This document shows, in pieces, positions 6,774-13,023 of a stretch of DNA of 13,473 bases. This DNA comes from Candidatus Caldipriscus sp. T1.2 (lineage in GTDB: Bacteria > Hydrothermota > Hydrothermia > LBFQ01). The stretch covers positions 2,166 to 15,638 of the forward strand of contig LBFQ01000042.1 of assembly GCA_000980735.1 (NCBI GenBank), given 5' to 3'. The notes below the pieces were generated by a model that was not told where the DNA came from, did no database searches, and was given only the letters and a program-made list of their open reading frames with translations. Both the position numbers and the translations under genes were made by a program. Positions within the stretch are counted from its first letter, which is position 1, and every line of letters starts with the position of its first letter.

Positions 6774-7552
6774 GCATCGGATTTGTGGCTATCCTAATCC
6801 TCCTCATCCTTCGCCTCATCCTTTACTTTAGGCCCCTTAAGGATTTCAAATCCCATTTCCTTTTTGGGATCGCTCTACCATATTTAGGGATTTTATCCTT
6901 CTGGTCCGTACATATCATACATGCGGGGGCGGATATAAACCGCCTCGTACATATGCTAAAATATTTGGATTTTCCGATTTCAAGCCTCCTAATTTTTGTA
7001 TTTCTCGCTTATGTTTTTTATAGGTATTTCAAGATCTTGAGGGAAATTTGGGAGATTGAAAGAAATCTCCTTTCTTTACCGCACAGGAGATTTGGGAGGG
7101 TTAGGGTTTTAAAAACGGAAAAGCCGATAGCCTTTACCTTAGGGATCTTTAGACCCAGATTATTTTTGTCCGAGGGTGTCCTCAAGCTTGAAAGGGATCT
7201 AAAAAATCTCATAATATCCCACGAGATAAGCCACATCAAATCCTTTGATAACCTTAAGGTCTTCCTATTTTCCCTCCTATTCCCATCAAGGAAAGAGCTC
7301 TCCCTTTTAAAGGCGCATCTTGAGATCCTGAACGATAGGAAGGTTTTAAGGAAATATCCTAAATCTACTCTTATAAATGCCCTCATCCTCTCCCTATACC
7401 CCCCAAGGCTCGGTTTGGGTATTGCGGATGAGATATATTTAAGGCTTGAAAACTTGGAAAAGAACGGTAAGGGAAACCCCTTAGTGTTCGTCCTCTTCGT
7501 TCTATTCTTACTTGCGCTCCTTTACCTTTCAAACCTTAACTGTAAAGGTTGA
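6770..7552 (+). CDS. M56 (BlaR1-type) membrane zinc metallopeptidase without sensor domain
   Basis: This 260-residue membrane protein has hydrophobic segments at about 2-20, 29-50, 69-88, a weak one at 161-172, and 237-255. The zinc motif HEISH (H151, E152, H155) sits in the typical M56 setting: PIAFTLGIFRPRLFLSEGV (119-137) before it and SFDNLKV after it. A third ligand is expected at E185 in the HLEILNDRKVL segment. BlaR1 and MecR1 carry an extracellular penicillin-binding domain of about 250 residues at the C-terminus. Here the protein ends nine residues or fewer after the last helix, so any signal must be sensed through the membrane part, a loop or a partner. The start overlaps the repressor stop (ATGA) and the end overlaps the next gene (TTGA). 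The peptidase call is solid; cleavage of the neighbouring repressor is inferred from gene order. Confidence 0.88.
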   Translation: MSIGFVAILILLILRLILYFRPLKDFKSHFLFGIALPYLGILSFWSVHIIHAGADINRLVHMLKYLDFPISSLLIFVFLAYVFYRYFKILREIWEIERNLLSLPHRRFGRVRVLKTEKPIAFTLGIFRPRLFLSEGVLKLERDLKNLIISHEISHIKSFDNLKVFLFSLLFPSRKELSLLKAHLEILNDRKVLRKYPKSTLINALILSLYPPRLGLGIADEIYLRLENLEKNGKGNPLVFVLFVLFLLALLYLSNLNCKG

Positions 7553-8643
7553 AGGTAGCTTACGTCCACGACTGGTTAATAACGAGGGCGGGGGCGGAGA
7601 AGGTTCTTGAGGAGATGGTAAAAACCGTAAAGGCCGATGAAATATTTACCATGTTTTATAAAAGGGAAAGCTTCAAAAACTCGTCTATTTCCCAATTCAA
7701 AGTAACCCCATCCCCCCTCAACGGTTTACCTTTTGTCCATAAGTACTACCGATCCCTTTTACCTTTTATGCCCTTAGCAATAGAATGGTTTGACCTTAGT
7801 GGGTACGACCTTGTTATATCCTCAAGCCACTCCGTTGCAAAAAACGTAATAACCTTACCCCACCAAACCCATATATGCTACTGCCATACACCCATGAGGT
7901 ACGCTTGGGACCTCACACACGAGTACTTAAAAACATTGCCCCCAATTTTTAAGATTTTTGCGCACAAGATTTTGCACGACATAAGGGTTTGGGACTATGT
8001 GTCTTCAAGCAGGGTTGATGTATTCATCGCCAATTCCAAAATCGTTGCCAAGAGGATAAAAAGGTATTACAACAGGGATGCTTTGGTAATTTACCCACCG
8101 GTTGATGTGGAAAAATTCAAGGTTGGTAAGGGGGGAGATTATTTTATTACCGTTTCAAGGCTTGTACCTTACAAAAAAGTGGATGTTATAGTTTCCGCCT
8201 TTAACGAGCTAAGTTTAAAGCTTCTGGTTGTTGGTGACGGTCCCGAGATGGGTAGGATAAAGAAAATTGCGAGCAAGAACGTTGAGATTTTGGGTTGGGT
8301 GGAGGATAAAACTTTGGTTGAACTCCTTTCAAACGCGAGGGCTTTCGTTTATTGCGCTTACGAGGATTTTGGAATTTCTCCGGTTGAGGCTATGGCCTCG
8401 GGTTTGCCGGTGATAGCTTATGGGTACGGTGGGGTTTCGGAAACAGTTGTGGATGGCGAAACTGGTATTTTCTTTTACGAGCAAAGTCCAAAAGCATTAA
8501 AAGAGGCAATTTTGAAGTTTTTGAAGGTAGAGGATAAGTTTGACAGGGAGAGAATAAGAATGCATTCCCTGAATTTTGGTGCGGATGTTTTCAGGGAAAA
8601 GTTCTTAAATGTTGTAAAATCATCCGTAAAATTCCCGCTATGA
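7549..8643 (+). CDS. GT4 glycosyltransferase, WbaZ-like mannosyltransferase type
   Basis: The 364-residue GT-B protein opens with MKVAYVHDWLITRAGAEKVL, where the HDW and GAEK motifs are typical of O-antigen mannosyltransferases of the WbaZ type. The middle carries CYCHTPMRYAWDLTHEYL (110-127), a hallmark of the same group. The C-terminal donor domain has the basic pair in SRLVPYKK (R204, K209) and the E-x7-E signature at E272 and E280 (EDFGISPVEAMASGLPVIAY). GDP-mannose is the likely donor and a lipid-linked glycan the likely acceptor, by family analogy. There is no membrane helix; action at the inner face of the membrane is expected. The start is TTG 7549, overlapping the M56 gene by four bases; no ATG lies nearby in frame, and the protein begins exactly at the conserved first strand. 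The stop overlaps the ald start (ATGA). Confidence 0.9.
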   Translation: MKVAYVHDWLITRAGAEKVLEEMVKTVKADEIFTMFYKRESFKNSSISQFKVTPSPLNGLPFVHKYYRSLLPFMPLAIEWFDLSGYDLVISSSHSVAKNVITLPHQTHICYCHTPMRYAWDLTHEYLKTLPPIFKIFAHKILHDIRVWDYVSSSRVDVFIANSKIVAKRIKRYYNRDALVIYPPVDVEKFKVGKGGDYFITVSRLVPYKKVDVIVSAFNELSLKLLVVGDGPEMGRIKKIASKNVEILGWVEDKTLVELLSNARAFVYCAYEDFGISPVEAMASGLPVIAYGYGGVSETVVDGETGIFFYEQSPKALKEAILKFLKVEDKFDRERIRMHSLNFGADVFREKFLNVVKSSVKFPL

Positions 8644-9752
8644 TTGTTGGTGTCCCAAAGGAGATAAAGACCGAAGAATATAGGGTTTCTATGACACCCG
8701 CGGGGGTAAAGGAGTTGGTAAAGAGGGGACATAGGGTTATAGTTCAGGAGGGGGCGGGAGCGGGGGCCGGTTTTAAGGATGAGGATTACAAAGGGGTAGG
8801 AGCCGAAATAGTTAAAACCCTTGAGGAAGTTTATGATAAAGCGGAGCTTATAGTTAAGGTTAAGGAACCCCAACCCGAAGAATATAAATTGTTGCACGAA
8901 GGCCATATTCTTTTCACTTACCTACATCTTGCCGCAGATGAGAATTTGACGAGGGCTTTAATGGAAAGGAAAATTGTTGGAATAGCTTACGAAACTGTGG
9001 AAACCGACGACGGGTACTTACCCCTTCTTGCTCCAATGAGCGAGATAGCGGGTAAGATGGCACCCCAAGAGGGGGCAAAGTACCTTGAGAAACCCCAAGG
9101 GGGACTCGGCGTGCTTTTGGGTGGGGTTCCAGGTGTTCCACCCGCGAAGGTGGTGGTAATAGGGGCGGGGACTGTAGGTATGAGCGCTACTATGGTGGCG
9201 GCGGGTATGGGGGCGGATGTCACCCTCATGGATATAAACGTTGAGAGGTTAAGGAGGGCGGAGGAGATTATACCTGCCAACGTAAAAACGTTATTTTCAA
9301 CGGATTATACCATAAGGGAGGCTGTAAAGAACGCTGATCTGGTAATAGGGGCGGTTTTGATAACTGGCGCAAAGGCACCAAAGATCCTAACGAGGGATAT
9401 ATTAAGGGAGATGAAGGAAGGGGCAGTTTTGGTTGATGTTTCAATAGATCAGGGTGGGATTTCGGAATTTTCAAGGCCAACAACCCATAAGGATCCCGTA
9501 TTTGTAGCGGAAGGAGTCGTGCATTATTGCGTGGCAAATATGCCTGGGGCGGTTCCAAGAACCTCAACCTTCGCCTTAACAAATTCCACATTGAAGTACG
9601 TAATAAAGCTCGCGGATATGGGTTGGAAGGATGCGGTTAGATCTGACAAGAGCCTTGCCCGCGGTGTAAATTTGGTTAAGGGTTTTATAACCCATAAGGC
9701 GGTAGCGGAGGCTTTTGGCCTTGACTACCATCCGGTTGAGGAGTTCATTTGA
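8640..9752 (+). CDS. ald: Alanine dehydrogenase
   Basis: The enzyme converts L-alanine, NAD+ and water to pyruvate, ammonium and NADH, reversibly, in the cytosol. The 370 residues are the standard length, and every key residue falls at the family's number: R15 and K75 for substrate binding, H96 and D270 for catalysis. The NAD domain has GAGTVG (G175, G177, G180) followed by D198 in TLMDIN, which favours NAD over NADP. The signature stretch GGLGVLLGGVPGVPPAKVVV is at 154-173. The start ATG overlaps the preceding glycosyltransferase stop by four bases, with no good Shine-Dalgarno sequence, so reinitiation by the upstream ribosome is likely. The related transhydrogenase alpha subunit is excluded by the complete active site and the intact single-chain length. 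No oddities are seen. Confidence 0.97.
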   Translation: MIVGVPKEIKTEEYRVSMTPAGVKELVKRGHRVIVQEGAGAGAGFKDEDYKGVGAEIVKTLEEVYDKAELIVKVKEPQPEEYKLLHEGHILFTYLHLAADENLTRALMERKIVGIAYETVETDDGYLPLLAPMSEIAGKMAPQEGAKYLEKPQGGLGVLLGGVPGVPPAKVVVIGAGTVGMSATMVAAGMGADVTLMDINVERLRRAEEIIPANVKTLFSTDYTIREAVKNADLVIGAVLITGAKAPKILTRDILREMKEGAVLVDVSIDQGGISEFSRPTTHKDPVFVAEGVVHYCVANMPGAVPRTSTFALTNSTLKYVIKLADMGWKDAVRSDKSLARGVNLVKGFITHKAVAEAFGLDYHPVEEFI

Positions 9753-10596
9753 TCTGGGTTTGACCCTAACAAGCGGTCAAACCTTCTATTGGGGCAATTT
9801 TGATAACGGAAGTTTTAATTTCGGAAAACCGGACGGTAGGGGTTTTTGGTGGGGGGTTTCACGAGGTTCCGTTTGGGCAATAAAGCAGGATGGAAACAAG
9901 ATCATTTTACAAAAGGGGGATTATAACCTTTTCTTTGAACTCTTTGGGATCTTTGATAAACTTGAGGAACTTTACGAGCTCGCGAGAAAATACTCGGATA
10001 CCCACCTGATAAGGGCACTTGAAAGCTTTAAGGGTTTGAGGTTGATGAGGCAGGACCCTTGGGAGACATTAGTATCTTTTATCCTGTCCGCCCAAAATAG
10101 GGTAGAGAATATAGCAAAGGCCGTTTGGATGATAAGCAAGGAGTATGGGGAGGTTGAGGATGGGATCCCAAAGATACCAAGGCCTGAGGTTCTAAAGGAT
10201 GCGGATGAGAAATTCTTGGAAAGTCTCCCTATGAAGTATAAGGCTCAGGCTTTGAGATTGAAAGAAACCGCAAGGATAATATCAGAAGATCCGGAATTTT
10301 GGAAGAAATTACCCGAAGATTATTACGGTAGGAGGAAATATTTAACCAAACTTCCGGGTGTTGGAAATAAAATAGCGGATTGCGTTTTGGCTTACGGTCT
10401 TGGGGATGGTAGGGCTGTTCCCGTTGATACCCATATATTAAGGATCTCAAGGGAACTTTACAACCTTGAGGGATCTTACGATGAAATAGGGGATTTCTTT
10501 AGGAGGAGGTATGGGGAATACGCGGCCCTTGCTCAACTCTACCTATACGCCCTTTCCCGCACTCCAAACGTTTTGAGGGACAAATCCGCTTTATAA
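9736..10596 (+). CDS. ogg: 8-oxoguanine DNA glycosylase/AP lyase, OGG1 type
   Basis: This base-excision repair enzyme removes 8-oxoguanine and nicks the strand by beta-elimination. With the TTG at 9736 as start it has 286 residues. The N-terminal OGG_N domain carries FDLGLTLTSGQTFYWG, equivalent to the CGQSFRW region of human OGG1. The HhH-GPD domain has LPGVGNKIADCVL with the Schiff-base lysine K212 and AVPVDTHILRI with the catalytic aspartate D231, matching human K249 and D268. The glutamine in ALAQLYLYAL fits human Q315, which contacts the oxidised base. The frame is open back to TTG 9715 (38-base overlap with ald), but 9736 leaves only 17 bases of overlap and places the conserved first strand close to the N-terminus. 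OGG1-type enzymes are less common in bacteria than MutM, so the gene may have been acquired; codon use does not stand out. Confidence 0.93.
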   Translation: MRSSFDLGLTLTSGQTFYWGNFDNGSFNFGKPDGRGFWWGVSRGSVWAIKQDGNKIILQKGDYNLFFELFGIFDKLEELYELARKYSDTHLIRALESFKGLRLMRQDPWETLVSFILSAQNRVENIAKAVWMISKEYGEVEDGIPKIPRPEVLKDADEKFLESLPMKYKAQALRLKETARIISEDPEFWKKLPEDYYGRRKYLTKLPGVGNKIADCVLAYGLGDGRAVPVDTHILRISRELYNLEGSYDEIGDFFRRRYGEYAALAQLYLYALSRTPNVLRDKSAL

Positions 10597-10603
10597 TTTT
10601 GAA

Positions 10604-11146
10604 GTGTTAAAGGTAAAGGGGATATTATTCAAGGCTTTGAACACTTTGGTTAAAGAAAACTTCGGAAATAGGGGGGAGCATGAGGTATCAAAGAGATTAA
10701 AAAAAGCCTCAAGGGATGCCTTTGAAAAGCCAATATTAACCCACCTTTACTTGATAAGCTTTTACGAGGAGGCTTTAAATGTAATAAGCAATACTTTTGG
10801 TATGGATTACGAGGAGATAGGCAGGAGGATGTTTGGGTACATAAAGGATATGCTCTTTGATGTTCTTGAGGGGGAGATGGGCTCCTACACGGATCTGGTG
10901 CTGAACGCCAATAAAATTTCCTCTTATATGGTGGATGGGCTAAAATGGAATATTGAGACATTGGAAAAGGGGAAATCTTACCTTATAACCATCAAAAGCC
11001 CCTATGCCCTCGCCCCATACCGCGCTTTCTGGAAGAGCGCAAAGGGTTTTTCGGAGGAGCTCCTTAAGTTTTATAAGGTTAAAAATCCGAAGATCTCCTT
11101 TGAGAGTATGGATTTTAACGAGATAAAGGTAAAACTGGAGGTTTGA
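10604..11146 (+). CDS. HNOB/DUF2378-like small protein, function unknown
   Basis: I do not recognise this 180-residue protein with certainty. Its opening, VKGILFKALNTLVKENFG, resembles the first helix of the heme-NO-binding (HNOB) and DUF2378 families, which begin with a KGxxFxxLxxFVxxxFG pattern. A second family-like stretch follows at 53-80 (SFYEEALNVISNTFGMDYEE onward). The C-terminal third, from about 120, is alpha/beta, with LITIKSPYALAPYRAFWKSA. The only histidines are H26 and H47, and there is no YxSxR motif, so it is not expected to carry heme as H-NOX proteins do. No membrane segment or signal peptide is visible. The GTG start follows ogg by seven bases without a Shine-Dalgarno sequence, and the PAP2 gene follows after one base. 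A ligand- or partner-sensing role is possible but only by family resemblance. Confidence 0.6.
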   Translation: MLKVKGILFKALNTLVKENFGNRGEHEVSKRLKKASRDAFEKPILTHLYLISFYEEALNVISNTFGMDYEEIGRRMFGYIKDMLFDVLEGEMGSYTDLVLNANKISSYMVDGLKWNIETLEKGKSYLITIKSPYALAPYRAFWKSAKGFSEELLKFYKVKNPKISFESMDFNEIKVKLEV

Positions 11147-11147
11147 A

Positions 11148-11681
11148 ATGTGGTACTTTCCCGCCCTCTTGGATCTAAAAGTAAGAGAGTTCGTTTTAGA
11201 AAATAGAAATCCTTATGCGGATGCTTACTTCAAGACCGTAAATTATGGGGGTGATGGTTTGATAGTAGGTACAGCGTGGGCTTTGGTTTGGGGTTATGGG
11301 AAAATTTCGAATGAAAGCGGGGTTATAGGATGGGGGAGGGATGGGTTTCTGGGCTTTTTGATGGCGGGCACATCCACATATATTTTGAAAGTCTTAATAG
11401 GCAGGGAGAGGCCTTACGTTAGCGGAAATCCGACAATCTTTAAACCCTTAAACTTGGATGATAAATACCAATCCTTGCCCTCCGGTCATACAGCGGTAGC
11501 ATTTTCGGTTGTTGGGGTAGTGTGGAGAAAAAGTAAAAGTCCATATTTGAGAATATCTTCCCTTATTTACGGCTTATCCGTTGCGGGAGCGAGGGTATAT
11601 CTTGATAAACATTGGCTTTCTGATGTTATATTTGGGGCGGGGGTTGGGTTTTTGGCGGGTTATTTATCATCTGGGTTATGA
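11148..11681 (+). CDS. PAP2-family membrane phosphatase
   Basis: All three phosphatase motifs of the PAP2/acid phosphatase family are present in order: K81-x6-R88-P89 (KVLIGRERP), the PSGH box at 111-114 with H114, and R149-x5-H155-x3-D159 (ARVYLDKHWLSD). The nucleophile is H155, with H114 as the acid/base by family analogy. Hydrophobic helices lie at about 36-50, 66-81, 115-126, 136-147 and 158-173. The enzyme probably dephosphorylates a lipid phosphate such as undecaprenyl or phosphatidyl-glycerol phosphate at the outer membrane face. The two glycosyltransferases in the same run make recycling of a lipid carrier plausible, though this is inference. A strong ribosome-binding site, GGAGGT at 11137-11142, lies five bases before the ATG. 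The stop overlaps the start of the next gene (ATGA). At 177 residues it is a short, single-domain member. Confidence 0.9.
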   Translation: MWYFPALLDLKVREFVLENRNPYADAYFKTVNYGGDGLIVGTAWALVWGYGKISNESGVIGWGRDGFLGFLMAGTSTYILKVLIGRERPYVSGNPTIFKPLNLDDKYQSLPSGHTAVAFSVVGVVWRKSKSPYLRISSLIYGLSVAGARVYLDKHWLSDVIFGAGVGFLAGYLSSGL

Positions 11682-12238
11682 ACTTTAAAGAAAAATTAAA
11701 ACTTTCCTTGGGAGAGGACGTGGTGAAGGATGACGAGGAAACCCTTTTAAGGTATTCAAAGGATTCATCCGATCATCCCCCGATTTTACCTTCCGTTGTT
11801 ATACTTCCGAGGAATTTAAATGATGTGATAAGGGCGGTTGAGATCCTTTATTCGGAAAGGATCCCAATAACTCCAAGGGGTTCCGGTACATCCTTAACGG
11901 GAGGTTCTATCCCATCCGAAGGTGGGGCGGTTATCTCCCTTGAGAGGATGAATAAAATAAAGGAAATTGACGAGGAAAACTTAACCGCTACGGTTGAAGC
12001 TGGCGTAATAACCGGCGATCTCATAAATGAGGTTGGAAAATTTAACCTTTTTTATCCTCCCGATCCCGCAAGCTTGCAAAGTTGCACCATTGGAGGAAAC
12101 GTCGCGGAGAACGCGGGAGGTCCGAGGGCCTTTAAGTATGGGACAACAAAGAATTATGTTTTGGAAATTGAGGCTGTAATAAAGAACGGGGAAAGGATCA
12201 GAATAGGGAAGAAGACGAAAAGTGGGTGGTGGATATGA
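11678..12238 (+). CDS. glcD: FAD-linked oxidase (GlcD/D-lactate dehydrogenase family), N-terminal part, frame broken
   Basis: These 186 residues are the FAD-binding (PCMH-type) half of a glycolate oxidase subunit D or D-lactate dehydrogenase-like flavoprotein. The FAD pyrophosphate loop is TPRGSGTSLTGGSIPSEGG (65-83), and the second signature is YPPDPASLQSCTIGGNVAEN followed by AGGPRAFKYGTTKNYVLEIE (126-165). The last native residues are about GKKTK (177-181); the tail SGWWI and the stop come from a frame change. The expected continuation, GYDLLPL..SEGTFGI, appears directly afterwards in another frame from 12231. The C-terminal half is at 12256-13023. Together they span 1346 bases, the right size for one protein of about 450 residues. 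The start ATG overlaps the PAP2 stop by four bases. Glycolate and D-lactate cannot be told apart from sequence. As sequenced, this fragment alone should not be active. Confidence 0.85.
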   Translation: MNFKEKLKLSLGEDVVKDDEETLLRYSKDSSDHPPILPSVVILPRNLNDVIRAVEILYSERIPITPRGSGTSLTGGSIPSEGGAVISLERMNKIKEIDEENLTATVEAGVITGDLINEVGKFNLFYPPDPASLQSCTIGGNVAENAGGPRAFKYGTTKNYVLEIEAVIKNGERIRIGKKTKSGWWI

Positions 12239-12363
12239 TCTCCTCCCTCTTGTGAGTGAGGGCACCTTTGGGATATACGAGATACTTAAGGCTTATACCG
12301 AAACCCCAAGGTTCTACACCTGCTTGTTGCTTTTGGAGATGGGGTAAAAGCTGGAAATCGGTA
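12218..12363 (+). other. Cluster of frame changes inside the FAD oxidase gene
   Basis: Recognisable GlcD-family sequence moves through the three frames within about 145 bases. Frame one ends near 12220 (GKKTK). A second frame, from 12231 to about 12284, reads GYDLLPLVSEGTFGIYEI. The third, from about 12286 to 12318, reads LRLIPKPQGST. The first frame returns at 12323-12358 as LVAFGDGVKAGN. The third resumes at 12361 with VSEMIKSSLFPTAIEF and stays open to the stop. At least four indels are needed. Several fit shortening of short runs: for instance AAAAA to AAAA and GGG to GG would explain 12218-12233. Either the assembly is poor here or the gene is a decaying pseudogene. Confidence 0.8.
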
Positions 12364-13023
12364 TCCGAAATGATAAAAAGTTCCCTTTTTCCTACCGCAA
12401 TAGAGTTTGTTGATGGTAAATGTATCTCCGCGGTTGGAGAAAAGATAGCCCCGTTTTTACCCAAAGATACTGAAGCTTTTCTTTTGGTTGAGTTTGATGG
12501 GTTTGGACCGGAGTTTGAAAGACAAGTTGAGATCGCTTACGAAATCTTCCAAAAAAACTCCGCATTGGAAGTGTTCGTTGCGGAGGATGAAGGGACAAGA
12601 TCGAGGCTTTGGTCCGCAAGGAGGGGGGTTTTACCCTCCCTTGAGTCTTTGGGAAAGCTCATAAGACACGAGGATGTGGTAGTTCCAAGATCAAAAATCC
12701 CCGACCTTATCGCTTATACGGAAGAAATTGAAAGGAAAACGGGATTAAAAGTGGCAAGCTTTGGACATGCTGCCGACGGAAACATACACGTAAATATCCT
12801 TTACGATGAGGATCAAAAGGAGATTATGGAAAGGGCGGTGGATATGGTTATAGAAAAGGTTTGGGAGCTTGGGGGCACTGCGTCTGGCGAGCATGGAATA
12901 GGATTAATAAAGAAGAAACACTTACTTTTGGAGCAAGGGGAAGCCTTGGTAAGGTTACAAAGGGAAATAAAAAGGGTATTTGATCCAAAAAACTTATTTA
13001 ATCCCGACAAGGTTTTCCCTTAA
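12256..13023 (+). CDS. glcD: FAD-linked oxidase (GlcD/D-lactate dehydrogenase family), C-terminal part, frame broken
   Basis: This open frame of 255 codons carries the FAD-oxidase C-terminal (substrate-cap) domain of the protein whose FAD-binding half ends at 12238. Typical motifs are all there: IKSSLFPTAIEFVDGKCISA, the Arg-rich WSARRGVLPSL, HEDVVVPRSKIPDLI, the histidine cluster FGHAADGNIHVNI, GGTASGEHGIGLIKKKHLL, and the closing FDPKNLFNPDKVF. The first 36 or so residues are unreliable: part (LRLIPKPQ) is native, part (ACCFWRWGKSWKS) is out of frame, and the ATG is not a real start. From VSEM at 12361 onward the frame is clean and shows no decay, which points to recent damage or sequencing error. 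The stop at 13021-13023 lies seven bases from the restored stop of the convergent repeat-protein gene. No iron-sulfur partner (GlcF) is seen before the strand switches. Confidence 0.85.
   Translation: MRAPLGYTRYLRLIPKPQGSTPACCFWRWGKSWKSVSEMIKSSLFPTAIEFVDGKCISAVGEKIAPFLPKDTEAFLLVEFDGFGPEFERQVEIAYEIFQKNSALEVFVAEDEGTRSRLWSARRGVLPSLESLGKLIRHEDVVVPRSKIPDLIAYTEEIERKTGLKVASFGHAADGNIHVNILYDEDQKEIMERAVDMVIEKVWELGGTASGEHGIGLIKKKHLLLEQGEALVRLQREIKRVFDPKNLFNPDKVFP

Noticed and set aside
7018..7386. 122-codon minus-strand open frame within the M56 gene
   Set aside because: It is antisense to a gene with a clear HExxH motif and its composition is that of a reverse-complement shadow.
6420..7552. Beta-lactam resistance regulator (blaI-blaR1)
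   Set aside because: The peptidase has no penicillin-sensor domain, the canonical cleavage dipeptide is not seen, and no beta-lactamase or penicillin-binding protein gene is near.
8475..8906. 143-codon minus-strand open frame across the glycosyltransferase/ald junction
   Set aside because: It is antisense to two well-identified genes and shows no domain pattern; it arises from purine-rich coding strands having few stops on the complement.
10604..11146. H-NOX heme-based nitric oxide sensor
   Set aside because: No histidine near the expected proximal position and no YxSxR motif.
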